A stretch of 64,000 bases of DNA. Source: Acidovorax sp. NCPPB 3576. Its GTDB lineage: Bacteria; Pseudomonadota; Gammaproteobacteria; Burkholderiales; Burkholderiaceae_C. Shown here piece by piece: positions 34,902-44,013 of the stretch. The stretch covers positions 3,588,501-3,652,500 of the forward strand of contig NZ_CP097267.1 of NCBI RefSeq assembly GCF_028473605.1, in the 5' to 3' direction. The stretch's first letter is position 1; every line of letters begins with the position of its first letter. The notes under the pieces are model-generated. The model made no database searches, was not told where the DNA came from, and saw only the letters and a program-made list of their open reading frames with translations. A program made the translations under genes and the position numbers.

Positions 34902-35879
34902 TCACGCGGCAGCGCGAAACTGCCGGCGGTACGCGGAGGGAGCAATGCCCACCGCCGCCGAAAAATGCTGCCGCAGCGAGACGGCCGAACCAAAGCCAGA
35001 CGCTACGGCCACGGCCTCGATCGACTGGTCGCCCCCTTCCAGCAGGCGCTGCGCCAACGCAATGCGCTGGTTCTGCAGCCATTGCCCCACCGTGGTGCCG
35101 GTGGACTGGCGAAAGCGGCGCGTGAAGGTGCGCGGGCTCATCACGGCACGCCCGGCCAGCGCCTCCAGCGTGTGCGCCTCGTGCAGGTGTTCGCCCAGCC
35201 ATTGCAGCAGCGGCGCGAGCCGATCCCCCCGCACCGAGGGCGCCACCGGCTGCTGGATGTATTGCGACTGGCCGCCCTGCCGGTGCGGCGCCACCACCAT
35301 GCGGCGCGCGGCGCGGTTGGCGGCCTCGGCACCGTGCTGCTGGCGCAGCAGGTGCAGGCAGCAGTCGATGCCCGCAGCGGTGCCGGCCGAGGTCAGCACC
35401 GTGCCATCTTCCACATACAGCACCTCGGGCCGCAGCGCCACCCGCGGGTAGCGCTGCGCGAACGCCTGCGCCAGCGCCCAGTGGGTGGTGGCCGCCCGGC
35501 CGTCGAGCAACCCCGCCTCGGCCAGAACGAAGGCGCCCAGGCACAGGCCCACGATGCGGGCGCCTCGGCGGTGCGCGGACCGCAGCGCGGCCAGCAGCTC
35601 GGTGGGCGCGGGCGCCAGGTTCTCATGCCAGGACGGCACCACGACGATCTGCGCGCGCCGCAGCACCGCCAGGCTGTGATCCACATCGATGCCGAAGCCG
35701 GCTGAGGTGCGCATCGGGCCGGACTCCACCCCGCACACCCGCAGCCGGTAGCGCGGCGTGCCATCGGGCGTGCGGTCCTCGCCGAAAACCAGGCAGGGCA
35801 CGGAGAGATGAAAGGGGCTGATGCCATCGAAGGCCACGACGGCCACGGTGCCCGGGGTGGTATGGGAAGGACTGCGCAT
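34902..35879 (-). CDS. GlxA/FtrA-like AraC-family regulator with a DJ-1/PfpI domain
   Basis: A 325-residue regulator. The N-terminal DJ-1/PfpI-like domain (about residues 10-185) includes VGLCLGAFVLAEAGLL, with a Cys at the nucleophile position, and TSAGTAAGIDCCLHLL. The C-terminal AraC helix-turn-helix (about 220-320) includes MSPRTFTRRFRQSTG and VAVASGFGSAVSLRQHF. It is divergent from an isochorismatase-fold hydrolase gene, which it probably controls. A perfect 6-bp inverted repeat lies just before its start codon, consistent with autoregulation. Confidence 0.92.
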   Translation of the reverse strand: MRSPSHTTPGTVAVVAFDGISPFHLSVPCLVFGEDRTPDGTPRYRLRVCGVESGPMRTSAGFGIDVDHSLAVLRRAQIVVVPSWHENLAPAPTELLAALRSAHRRGARIVGLCLGAFVLAEAGLLDGRAATTHWALAQAFAQRYPRVALRPEVLYVEDGTVLTSAGTAAGIDCCLHLLRQQHGAEAANRAARRMVVAPHRQGGQSQYIQQPVAPSVRGDRLAPLLQWLGEHLHEAHTLEALAGRAVMSPRTFTRRFRQSTGTTVGQWLQNQRIALAQRLLEGGDQSIEAVAVASGFGSAVSLRQHFSAAVGIAPSAYRRQFRAAA

Positions 35880-35886
35880 GATGGCC

Positions 35887-35902
35887 CGATTCTATCGAAT
35901 CG
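35887..35902. promoter_or_regulatory. Inverted repeat next to the AraC regulator start
   Basis: CGATTC-TATC-GAATCG is a perfect 6-bp inverted repeat starting eight bases upstream of the regulator's ATG. The position would block the regulator's own transcription if bound. Confidence 0.4.
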
Positions 35903-36002
35903 ATGTCATTCGAGCCACTTTCAACCGGAGTGCGAAAGACGAACCATCGCCCTCAACCCCTCCGAATAACCCCTCGCGCAACCCTTCCAAAGGACTTTGA
36001 AA

Positions 36003-36641
36003 ATGACCTCACCCCACACCCCTCCCCGCCGCGCGCTCGTCGTCATCGATGTGCAGAACGAATATTTCGCGGGCGGCAACCTGCCGATCGAATACCCGCC
36101 GGTGGCCGACACGCTGCCCAATATCGCCCGCGCGATGGACGCCGCGAACGCCGCTGGCTTGCCGGTGGTGGTGGTGCAGCACACCGCGCCAAGCGGGGCG
36201 CCCGTGTTCGACAAGGCCACGGACCGCTGGCAGTTGCATCCGGAAGTGGCGCGCCGCCATGCCGATCACCGCATCGAAAAGCAACTCGCGAGCGTTTTCG
36301 CCAACACCGACCTGGCCGACTGGCTGGCCGCCCGCGGCATCGACACGCTCACCGTGGTGGGCTACATGACGCACAACTGCGACGCCAGCACGGTGTTCGA
36401 GGCCGCGCACCGGGGCTTGGCGGTGGAGTTCCTGAGCGATGCCAGCGGCGCCCTGCCCTATGCCAATGCGGCCGGCCGCGTGAGTGCGGAAGAAATCCAC
36501 CGCGTGTTCAGCGTGGTGTTCCACAGCAACTTCGCCGCGGTGACCACCACCCGGGACTGGCTGGCGGCCGTGCAGGCCGGCCAGGCCCTGCCGAAGGGCG
36601 ATGTGTATTCGTCGAACCAGCGCGGGCGACAGGCCGTCTGA
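36003..36641 (+). CDS. Isochorismatase-fold cysteine hydrolase
   Basis: A 212-residue member of the isochorismatase-like hydrolase superfamily. The predicted triad is Asp16 (LVVIDVQNEY), Lys93 (HRIEKQLAS) and Cys126 (GYMTHNCDAST). The family includes nicotinamidases, N-carbamoylsarcosine amidases and others, and the substrate is not evident. AAAGGA lies nine bases before the ATG at 36003. The divergent GlxA-like AraC gene is the likely regulator; a second such pairing is present at 48.9-50.8 kb. Confidence 0.9.
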   Translation: MTSPHTPPRRALVVIDVQNEYFAGGNLPIEYPPVADTLPNIARAMDAANAAGLPVVVVQHTAPSGAPVFDKATDRWQLHPEVARRHADHRIEKQLASVFANTDLADWLAARGIDTLTVVGYMTHNCDASTVFEAAHRGLAVEFLSDASGALPYANAAGRVSAEEIHRVFSVVFHSNFAAVTTTRDWLAAVQAGQALPKGDVYSSNQRGRQAV

Positions 36642-36765
36642 AACTCCGGTCAACAGCGCTGCCGGCCCGTGCTGAGCGTTGCAGGATTGCCACCTAGGCG
36701 GTTTTGCATGGCAAGCCATCTAAGATGGAAACGTGCTGCCCAACGCAGGGCAGCAGAGGATGAAA

Positions 36766-38682
36766 ATGCACAGGCTACGGCTTCACTCTCGGAGGAACGC
36801 CAGCGGATGGAGGCGTCTGCTTTGTCTGTTGGCGGCAACCGCTTTCGCCGCCGCGACGGCGCAGGCGCAGACCATCGAAACCGTGGCTGGCACGGGGACG
36901 CAAGGCTTCAGCGGCGACGGCGGCCAAGCCATCTCGGCACAGTTGAATTACGCCTATGGGCTGGCGGACGATGGCTCGGGCAACCTCTACATCGCCGACA
37001 GCGCCAGCCATCGCATCCGCCGGGTCGATGCCAGCGGGGTCATCACCACGGTGGCAGGCACCGGCGCGGCAGGCTACGGCGGCGATGGCGGCTCGGCCGT
37101 GACAGCCCAGTTGAACGAGCCCCGCGGTATCGCCGTGGACACGGCCGGCAACCTTTTTATCGCCGATCTGAACAACCACCGCATCCGCAAGGTGGATGCC
37201 GGCGGCACCATCACCACCGTGGCAGGCACCGGCGCGGCCGGCTACAGCGGCGATGGCGGCGCAGCCACCGCAGCGCAGTTGAACAGCCCGTTCAGCGTGG
37301 CCGTCGATGGTGCAGGCCGGCTACACATTGCAGACAGCGCGAACTACCGCGTCCGACGCGTGGAGCCGAACGGCACCATCACCACGGAAGCGGGCGTGGG
37401 AACGTCGGGCTACGGGGGAGACAACGGCCCCGCCCTGGCAGCCCGGTTTCAGTTCATCTTCGGCATCGTGCGCGACAGTGCGGGCAACCTCTATCTGGCC
37501 GATGGCAACAACCACCGCATTCGGCGCGTGGATGCCAATGGAACCATGACCACCGTGGCGGGCACGGGCACCAGCGGCTTCGGTGGCGATGGCAGCCCTG
37601 CCGCAACCGCGCAACTCAATTTCCCGTCGGGCGTAGCGGTGGATAGCGCCGGCGTGCTCTACATCGCGGATGCCGGCAACAACCGGGTCCGCCAGGTGAA
37701 TGCGGGCGGCACGATCACCACCGTGGCCGGCTCGGGCACATCGGGATACGGCGGGGACGGCGGCCCGGCCGTGGCGGCGCGGCTTCAGTTTCCCTTTGCG
37801 CTGGCCCTCGCCAGCAGTAGCCGCCTTCATGTGGCCGACACGGCCAATTTCCGCACCCGCCTGATTTCGCTGCCCGTAGTGCCGGGCGCTCCAACCGACC
37901 TGACGGCCACGGCAGGCAGCGGGCAAGCCAGCCTTGCGTGGGTCGCGCCGGCCGACGGGGGCTCCAGCCCCATCGTGGGCTACACCGTTACCGGCACCGC
38001 CCTCGGGGGCGGCGCAAACCTGGCGTGCACGGCCATGGCCCCGGCCACCCAGTGCACCGTGACGGGCCTGAACGATGGCGCCATCTATCGCTTCACCGTG
38101 CGGGCCACCAACGGCGCCGGCGATAGCGTGGACTCGGCACCCGTTCAAGCGGCCTCCTTCGGGGCCGTCCCGGGCATGCAGGGCTCGGGCGGCGCAGTGA
38201 TCTCGGGGGGCGGCAGCAGCTGTTCGTCGGTGACTGCGTCCACGGGATTCGGTACCGGGGCGCCCATTGGCCTTCCAGCGGGGAGCACCCTGCCCTTCGG
38301 CGTTTTCCGCTTCCGTGCGGTGGGGTGCACCGGCGCTGCCCTGACAGTGGCCGTGACCTATCCCCAGGCACTGCCTGCCGGCGTGAGCCTCTACCAGTAC
38401 GGCCCACCCCAGGCGGGCCAGGCGCCTGCATGGTCTGCATTGGCCGGCGCCAGCCTGAGCCCGGACCGCCGGACGGTTACCTATACCGTGTCAGAAGACG
38501 GGGCCGGCGACTCGGACACCGTCACCGCAGGCGCCATCGAGAGCCTGATGGCGCCCCTCGCCCTGGGGGGAGCACCGGGCAATGCGCAGCCCATTCCCGC
38601 TTGGGATCCCTGGGCCCTGTGGCTGACGGCCCTGGTGACGATGGCCATCGGCTTGGCCAAGCTGCGGAGAACGGCTCCTTAA
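36766..38682 (+). CDS. Exported NHL-repeat six-bladed propeller protein with FN3 and C-terminal membrane anchor
   Basis: A 638-residue exported protein. After a signal peptide ending near AQA, six consecutive repeats of 56-57 residues (36871-37881) each read xTTVAGTGxxGYxGDGG...AQL...AVDxAGNLYIADxxNHRIRxV, which is exactly enough for a complete six-bladed NHL beta-propeller. A fibronectin type III domain follows (PGAPTDLTATAGSGQ onward), then a domain like the choice-of-anchor modules, and a C-terminal IPAWDPWALW helix ending KLRRTAP that resembles an IPTL-CTERM sorting signal. AGAGGA precedes the ATG at 36766; an ATG two codons earlier is also in frame. The last Pro codon and stop fall inside the adjacent element. 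Confidence 0.85.
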   Translation: MHRLRLHSRRNASGWRRLLCLLAATAFAAATAQAQTIETVAGTGTQGFSGDGGQAISAQLNYAYGLADDGSGNLYIADSASHRIRRVDASGVITTVAGTGAAGYGGDGGSAVTAQLNEPRGIAVDTAGNLFIADLNNHRIRKVDAGGTITTVAGTGAAGYSGDGGAATAAQLNSPFSVAVDGAGRLHIADSANYRVRRVEPNGTITTEAGVGTSGYGGDNGPALAARFQFIFGIVRDSAGNLYLADGNNHRIRRVDANGTMTTVAGTGTSGFGGDGSPAATAQLNFPSGVAVDSAGVLYIADAGNNRVRQVNAGGTITTVAGSGTSGYGGDGGPAVAARLQFPFALALASSSRLHVADTANFRTRLISLPVVPGAPTDLTATAGSGQASLAWVAPADGGSSPIVGYTVTGTALGGGANLACTAMAPATQCTVTGLNDGAIYRFTVRATNGAGDSVDSAPVQAASFGAVPGMQGSGGAVISGGGSSCSSVTASTGFGTGAPIGLPAGSTLPFGVFRFRAVGCTGAALTVAVTYPQALPAGVSLYQYGPPQAGQAPAWSALAGASLSPDRRTVTYTVSEDGAGDSDTVTAGAIESLMAPLALGGAPGNAQPIPAWDPWALWLTALVTMAIGLAKLRRTAP

Positions 38683-38956
38683 GAACGTGTTCAATGTCTT
38701 TTTGGAGATCGCGTTGGAGCGCAATCGGGATGAGTGGGTGGGCCGTCGGCGCCGCATGGGCCCGTGCCCATGCAAGCCGGCGGGGCGTTCAATCGCCCGA
38801 TTTCGCTCCAACCCGAAGGGCCAGTGCCTTTTCGGGCCGTCTGCGGCGTTGCGGCGCTGGCCAATGGCCCCAGCTATTGGCGGCGCACCGCGCCTTGCAT
38901 CCCCTCCCGAAAAGACTCTGGCGCGACGCTAAAAAGACATTGAACACGTTCTAAGG
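38677..38956. mobile_element. 280-bp MITE-like element with 26-bp terminal inverted repeats
   Basis: The left end (38677-38703) reads CCTTAAGAACGTGTTCAATG then TCTTTTT; the right end, read on the minus strand (38956-38931), gives CCTTAGAACGTGTTCAATGT then CTTTTT. They differ by one extra A, and looser similarity continues inward (TCGCG...AG). The interior has no convincing gene but can form a hairpin between GGAGCGCAATCGGG and CGATTTCGCTCC. No transposase is encoded. The element fills the space between two converging genes and supplies the Pro-stop ends of both. Confidence 0.75.
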
Positions 38957-39460
38957 CCAGAAGGGCCCGATCCGCTCGATGCGCTGCGACTGCACGGCGG
39001 CCAGGCGGGCGGGCTCGACGCGCCCGGGCGCGATCTCGGCCAGGGGCTGCAGCACGAAGGCGCGCTCACCCATGCGCGGATGGGGCACGGTGAGTTCGGG
39101 GGTGTCGATGCGCTCGTCGCCGTACAGCAGCACGTCCAGGTCCAGCGTGCGGGGCGCATTGCGATAGGGACGCTCACGGCCGGCGGCCTGCTCGATGGCC
39201 TGCAGCGCATGCAGCAGGTCGATCGGGGCCAGTGGCGTGACCAGCTCGGCCACGGCGTTCCAATAGTCGGGACCACCGGCATCCACCGGGGCGCTGCGGT
39301 ACAGCGACGACACCCGCCGCACGCGGCTGCCGGGCCATTGGGCCATGGCATCGAGCGCACCGAGCAGCGCCGCCCGCGAATCGCCCAGGTTGGCGCCCAG
39401 CCCGATCCAAGCGGACACTGCGGAGCTTTGACCGCTCGGGGGAAAGGACACCGCCGGCAT
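38951..39460 (-). CDS. folK: 2-amino-4-hydroxy-6-hydroxymethyldihydropteridine diphosphokinase
   Basis: Folate-pathway enzyme that pyrophosphorylates hydroxymethyldihydropterin. The 169-residue form begins MPAVSFPPSGQSS; AWIGLGANLGDSRAALLGAL, SSLYRSAPVDAGGPDYWNAV and APRTLDLDVLLYGDERID are the HPPK signatures, and PHPRMGERAFVLQPLAEIAP follows. A TTG at 39481, overlapping the pcnB stop, would add seven residues and is also plausible. The final Pro and TAG stop come from the end of the adjacent MITE-like element. It is downstream of pcnB in the folK-pcnB order common in proteobacteria. Confidence 0.93.
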   Translation of the reverse strand: MPAVSFPPSGQSSAVSAWIGLGANLGDSRAALLGALDAMAQWPGSRVRRVSSLYRSAPVDAGGPDYWNAVAELVTPLAPIDLLHALQAIEQAAGRERPYRNAPRTLDLDVLLYGDERIDTPELTVPHPRMGERAFVLQPLAEIAPGRVEPARLAAVQSQRIERIGPFWP

Positions 39461-39477
39461 GGTGCGCCCCGCCTCGA

Positions 39478-41145
39478 TCAATCGCCCGAAGGGCCGGACG
39501 AGGCCGCGGGGGCAGCGCCCTCGCCACCGCCGCCCGAAGGCTTGCGCCGGCGCCGGCGGCGCTTCTTGGGAGCGGCCTGGCCGTCGCCGGCCCCGTCTTC
39601 ACCGCCATCGTGTTCGTGTTCATGTTCTTCGCCATCCTGGCCGCCCTGGGCCCGCGGGGAAGGGGCTGCTGCCGGGCGTGCTTCGCCCGCCGACACCGCG
39701 CCGCCGTCCGCATCGGTGGCCGGCCGGGGCACGCGGCGCACGACGGGCTGGGCCTTGCGCTGACGGGATTTTTGCTCTTCGCGCGCCTGGTCGATCATGT
39801 CGTCGCGGCGCAGGTCGTCGGCGTGCTGGAACTCCTGCCACCATTCGGCCAGCGCCTCCTCGACCTCGCCCACGTCGGCGCGCAGGCGCATGAAGTCGAA
39901 GCCGGCGCGAAAGCGCGCCTGGGCCACCATGCTGTAGGGCGTGGAGCCCACGCGCTTGTCGAAGCGCGGCTGCATGACCCAGATCTCGCGCATGTCGGCG
40001 GCCAGCTTGCCGCGACCCGACACGTCGCCGATGCGCCGCTCGAACACTTCGTCGATGGCGTCCTGCAGCGCGGGAAAGGGCTGCTCGCGCTGCGCGATGC
40101 GGCGGTCCCAGCCGGTCTTCACGTCCTGCCACAGCACGCAGGCCAGCAGGAAGCTCGGCGCCACGGGCTTGCCTTCGCCCACGCGGCGGTCGGTGTCGGC
40201 CAGGGCGGCGCTCACGAAGGAGGTGTCTGCGCGCTCGACCACCACGTCCAGCAGCGGGTAGATGCCGGTGGCCATGTTCAGCTTCTTGAGCTGCGCGATG
40301 GTGGCCAGCGCGTGGCCCGTCTGCAGCAGCTTGAGCATTTCGTCGAACATGCGGCTTTGCGGCACATCGGCCAGCAGCGTCTGCGACTCGATCAGCGGGC
40401 CGGCCGTCTTGGGCTCGATGGTGAAGCCCAGGCCCGCCAGCTTGGCCGCGAACCGCACGGCGCGAATGATGCGCACCGGGTCTTCGCGGTAGCGCGTGGC
40501 CGGGTCGCCGATCATGCGCAGCAGCTTTTTCTTCGCGTCCTGGATGCCCTTGTGGTAATCCACCACGACCTGCGTCTCGGGGTCGTAGTACATCGCGTTG
40601 ACGGTGAAGTCGCGCCGCGTGGCGTCTTCGTCCTGCGGGCCCCAGACGTTGTCGCGCAGCACGCGGCCGCTGGCGTCCACGGCATGCTGCATGCCCACCA
40701 ACTGCTGTTTGCTGGTCTTTTCGTTGCCGCTCACCTGCTGCTCGATGGCGGTGTTGTCCAGGTAGGCGCGGAAGGTGGAGACCTCGATCACCTCATGCTC
40801 GCGGCCCCGGCCGTGCACCACGTGCACGATGCGAAAGCGCTTGCCGATGATGAAGGCGCGCCGGAACAGGCCCTTGACCTGCTCGGGCGTGGCGTTGGTG
40901 GCCACGTCGAAGTCCTTGGGGCGCAGGCCCAGCAGCAGGTCGCGCACGGCGCCGCCCACGATGTAGGCCTCGAAACCCGCCGCCTTGAGCGTGCGCACCA
41001 CGTCGGCCGCGCGGCGGTCCACCAGTTCGGGGTTGATGCCGTGCACCGAGGCAGGCACTTCCTCGCGCTTGCCGAAGCGGTTCTTTCCGCGGCCGGCGCC
41101 AGCGGCGCCCTTGCCCAGCAGTTTGTCGATGAACGTCTTGATCAT
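39478..41145 (-). CDS. pcnB: Poly(A) polymerase I
   Basis: Adds 3' poly(A) tails to RNA, promoting decay. The 555-residue protein has the class II nucleotidyltransferase head: GGAVRDLLLG, then KDFDVATNATPEQV carrying the metal-binding Asp pair, and DEDATRRDFTVNAMYYD. ALATIAQLKKLN and related helices form the neck and body. The C-terminal 100 residues are low complexity: a His/Glu-rich stretch and a run of eight basic residues near the end (KKRRRRRRK), likely RNA-binding. Its ATG overlaps the stop of the HAD gene, so they are coupled. Confidence 0.95.
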   Translation of the reverse strand: MIKTFIDKLLGKGAAGAGRGKNRFGKREEVPASVHGINPELVDRRAADVVRTLKAAGFEAYIVGGAVRDLLLGLRPKDFDVATNATPEQVKGLFRRAFIIGKRFRIVHVVHGRGREHEVIEVSTFRAYLDNTAIEQQVSGNEKTSKQQLVGMQHAVDASGRVLRDNVWGPQDEDATRRDFTVNAMYYDPETQVVVDYHKGIQDAKKKLLRMIGDPATRYREDPVRIIRAVRFAAKLAGLGFTIEPKTAGPLIESQTLLADVPQSRMFDEMLKLLQTGHALATIAQLKKLNMATGIYPLLDVVVERADTSFVSAALADTDRRVGEGKPVAPSFLLACVLWQDVKTGWDRRIAQREQPFPALQDAIDEVFERRIGDVSGRGKLAADMREIWVMQPRFDKRVGSTPYSMVAQARFRAGFDFMRLRADVGEVEEALAEWWQEFQHADDLRRDDMIDQAREEQKSRQRKAQPVVRRVPRPATDADGGAVSAGEARPAAAPSPRAQGGQDGEEHEHEHDGGEDGAGDGQAAPKKRRRRRRKPSGGGGEGAAPAASSGPSGD

Positions 41146-41843
41146 GGTTGGGTGGGAAAGAGATCCAATATGCGCCAGCCACGCTGCTGCGCGAGCGCCC
41201 GCAGGCGGGGGTCGGGGTTGGTGGCCACCGGGTGGTCAACGGTTTCGAGCAGGGGCACGTCGTTCATGGAGTCGCTGTAGAACGTGCTCTCCACGCCGCT
41301 CCAGGCCAGGCCGCGCGCGGCCAGCCATTCTTCCATGCGCCGCACCTTGCCTTCGCGCATGGTCGGCGTGCCCTCGATGGCGCCGGTGTACCAGCCCTGC
41401 GCGTCGCGCGCAAGGCCCATGGAGAGCAGCTCGTCCACGCCCAGCGCCCGGGCGATGGGACGGGTCACGAACTCGTTGGTGGCGGTGATGATGACGACCT
41501 GGTCGCCCGCTGCCTGGTGCTGGCGCACCAGGTCCAGCGCCTGCGGCTGGATGGCCGGCTCGATCACCTCGCGCATGAACTGTGCGTGCGCCGCGGCAGC
41601 GGCCTCGGGCCCGCGCTGGCGCACGGCGTCGATGGCAAAGCGCACGTAGTCGTGCACGTTCAGCGTGCCGGCCTGGTAGTGGGCGTAGAACTCGCCGTTG
41701 CGGCGGCCGAACTCGACCGGGTCGTTCCAGCCGATGCGGATGGTGAACTCGCCCCACTCGTAGTCGGAATCGAGCGGCAGCAAAGTGTGGTCGAGGTCGA
41801 ACAGGGCCAGCCGAGGGCGTTGCGCCGGGGGTTCAGGGTTCAT
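41142..41843 (-). CDS. HAD-family hydrolase (SerB-like subfamily IB)
   Basis: A 233-residue phosphatase-fold protein. ALFDLDHTLLPLDSDYEWG contains the nucleophile Asp pair, VVIITATNEFVTRPIA the second motif, and TFYSDSMNDVPLLETV the Mg-binding motif IV. This is HAD subfamily IB, related to phosphoserine phosphatase and to CicA-type proteins; the substrate is unknown. Its TGA overlaps the pcnB ATG (ATGA). It sits between hda and pcnB in a minus-strand block that probably forms one operon. Confidence 0.9.
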   Translation of the reverse strand: MNPEPPAQRPRLALFDLDHTLLPLDSDYEWGEFTIRIGWNDPVEFGRRNGEFYAHYQAGTLNVHDYVRFAIDAVRQRGPEAAAAAHAQFMREVIEPAIQPQALDLVRQHQAAGDQVVIITATNEFVTRPIARALGVDELLSMGLARDAQGWYTGAIEGTPTMREGKVRRMEEWLAARGLAWSGVESTFYSDSMNDVPLLETVDHPVATNPDPRLRALAQQRGWRILDLFPTQP

Positions 41844-41893
41844 GCGTGGTGTGTCTGGGAAAGGGGCGGATGGTGGACCGGCAGCGTGCGCTG

Positions 41894-42592
41894 CTATTCG
41901 GACTCCAGCATGGCCCGAAGCAAGGGAATGGTGATGGCGCGCTGGGTGCGCAGGGCGAAGCTGTCCAGCTGGTCCAGCAACTGCATGAGGCTGCCCAGGT
42001 CGCGCGAGAAGCGCTTGAGCATGTAGTCCATCACATCGTCGCCCAGAAAGATGCCGCGCGCGTCGGCCTCCTGGCGCAGCACGGCGCGGCGTTCGGCCTC
42101 GCCCAGCAGATGCAATTGAAAGATGTGGCCCCAGCCCAGGCGGCTGCGCAGGTCGTCGCGCAGCGGCAGGTCGGCCGGCGGCGTCTGGCCGGCGGCCAGC
42201 ACCCAGCGGGGCTCGCCCACGGCGGGGCTGATGGCATTGACGAACCAGTTGAAGGCGGCGGCCTGCTGGGCCGTGTTGTACAGGTGCACCTCGTCCAGCA
42301 GCACGGCGGACCAGCGGTCGTCGAACGCCGTCGGCTCGGCCACCGAGGCATCGAGCCAGCCGACCGAGGCGCCCTGCTCGCGCAGGGCCTCGCGCACGGC
42401 CTCCAGCAGGTGGGTCTTGCCGCTGCCCGACTCGCCCCAGAGGTAGGTGGGCACCGGCGAGCGCAGCACCTCGACGGCGCCGTCGCCCACGGCCAGCCGC
42501 AGGTGCTGCAGGGCCGCCTCGTTGGTGCCGGCGAAGAACCGGGACAGCGTGGGCCCGGTGGCCAGGCCGATGTCGAGCGCGAGCTGCTTCAT
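41894..42592 (-). CDS. hda: DnaA regulatory inactivator Hda
   Basis: A 232-residue AAA+ protein that, with the DNA clamp, stimulates ATP hydrolysis by DnaA and so limits re-initiation. The N-terminal QLALDIGL is the clamp-binding motif. Walker A GESGSGKT is at residues 53-60 and Walker [11 protein letters not shown] follows. The rest matches a DnaA domain III without the DNA-binding domain. Length is normal. It is divergent from purM, as in many proteobacteria. Confidence 0.93.
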   Translation of the reverse strand: MKQLALDIGLATGPTLSRFFAGTNEAALQHLRLAVGDGAVEVLRSPVPTYLWGESGSGKTHLLEAVREALREQGASVGWLDASVAEPTAFDDRWSAVLLDEVHLYNTAQQAAAFNWFVNAISPAVGEPRWVLAAGQTPPADLPLRDDLRSRLGWGHIFQLHLLGEAERRAVLRQEADARGIFLGDDVMDYMLKRFSRDLGSLMQLLDQLDSFALRTQRAITIPLLRAMLESE

Positions 42593-42914
42593 GCGCCGCG
42601 CCCCGGCACGGCGGCCCGCACGCGCCGCGCACCCGGGCCGCAGCGGCAGGCGCGGTGCGGGACGAAGGGCGGCAGAGGGGGGCGAGGCGGCATGGAAGTG
42701 GGAATGGCAAAGGGCCGGATGGCAGGGCGCGCGGGACACGCCGGCGCGAATTTTAGTCTGCCGCGGCGACCCGTCCGGCCACGGCGCCACGGGCCACCCG
42801 CGGCCACGCCATCCGCCGGCCCCGCGGGGGCATTGGCGGGCCAGGCGGGCGGGGCCTTTAAAATCCGCCGCTCCAGCCCGCCGCGCGGGCCCACCAGCAC
42901 TCACGAACCCTTCC
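42593..42914. other. Intergenic region between divergent hda and purM
   Basis: 322 bp with no convincing gene; two very GC-rich reading frames here are shadow frames. TTTAAAAT at about 42855 is the only AT-rich patch near purM and may be its -10 region, and AATTTTAGT near 42750 may serve hda. No hairpin terminator or repeat is seen. Confidence 0.5.
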
Positions 42915-43988
42915 ATGAGCTCCTCCGACTCCTCCACCCCCATCTCCTACAAAGACGCTGGCGTCGATATCGATGCCGGCGACGCGCTGGTCGAGCGCAT
43001 CAAGCCGCTCGCCAAGAAGACCATGCGCGAGGGCGTGCTGGCCGGCATCGGCGGTTTCGGCGCCCTGTTCGAGGTGCCCAAGCGCTACCAGGAGCCGGTG
43101 CTGGTGAGCGGCACGGATGGCGTGGGCACCAAGCTCAAGCTGGCCTTCGAATGGAACATGCACGACACCGTGGGCATCGACCTGGTCGCCATGAGCGTGA
43201 ACGACGTGCTGGTGCAGGGTGCCGAACCGCTGTTCTTCCTCGACTACTTCGCCTGCGGCAAGCTGGACGTGGACACGGCCGCGGCCGTGGTGGGCGGCAT
43301 CGCCCGGGGCTGCGAGCTGTCGGGCTGCGCCCTGATCGGCGGCGAGACGGCAGAAATGCCCGGCATGTACCCCGCCGGCGAGTACGACCTGGCCGGCTTT
43401 GCGGTCGGCGCGGTCGAAAAATCCAAGATCCTCACCGGCAGGGCCGTGGCGGCCGGCGACGTGGTGCTGGGCCTGGCCTCGGCCGGCGTGCACTCCAACG
43501 GATTCAGCCTGGTGCGCAAGTGCATCGAGCGGGCCGGCGATTCAGCCCCCGCCACGCTGGACGGCAAGCCGTTCAAGCAAGCGGTCATGGAACCCACGCG
43601 CCTGTATGTGAAGAACGTGCTGGCCGCGCTGGCCAAGCACCCTGCGCCGCAGGATGCGGCATCGGCCGGCGGCATCAAGGCCCTGGCCCACATCACGGGC
43701 GGCGGCCTGCTGGAGAACATTCCGCGCGTGCTGCCTGAGGGCCTGGCCGCGCACCTGAAAGCCGGCAGCTGGCCGCAGACCGAGCTGTTCGCCTGGCTGC
43801 AGAAGACGGCCGGCATCGACGACATCGAGATGAACCGCACCTTCAACAACGGCATCGGCATGGTGGTGGTGGTCTCGGCGTCCGAAGCCGAAGCCACGGC
43901 CGCCACGCTGCGCTCGCTGGGCGAGACGGTCTACACGATCGGCACCATCGCCGAACGCGGCGACGGCGCGCCCGTGGTGGTGGGCTGA
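42915..43988 (+). CDS. purM: Phosphoribosylformylglycinamidine cyclo-ligase (AIR synthetase)
   Basis: Fifth step of purine synthesis: ATP-dependent ring closure to aminoimidazole ribotide. The 357-residue protein has [20 protein letters not shown] at the N-terminus, [34 protein letters not shown] and [17 protein letters not shown], all typical. The ATG at 42915 starts [16 protein letters not shown]. An AI-2E-type permease gene follows after 25 bp. Confidence 0.97.
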   Translation: MSSSDSSTPISYKDAGVDIDAGDALVERIKPLAKKTMREGVLAGIGGFGALFEVPKRYQEPVLVSGTDGVGTKLKLAFEWNMHDTVGIDLVAMSVNDVLVQGAEPLFFLDYFACGKLDVDTAAAVVGGIARGCELSGCALIGGETAEMPGMYPAGEYDLAGFAVGAVEKSKILTGRAVAAGDVVLGLASAGVHSNGFSLVRKCIERAGDSAPATLDGKPFKQAVMEPTRLYVKNVLAALAKHPAPQDAASAGGIKALAHITGGGLLENIPRVLPEGLAAHLKAGSWPQTELFAWLQKTAGIDDIEMNRTFNNGIGMVVVVSASEAEATAATLRSLGETVYTIGTIAERGDGAPVVVG

Positions 43989-44013
43989 CCCCCTCAGCCG
44001 CACCCCGCCACCC

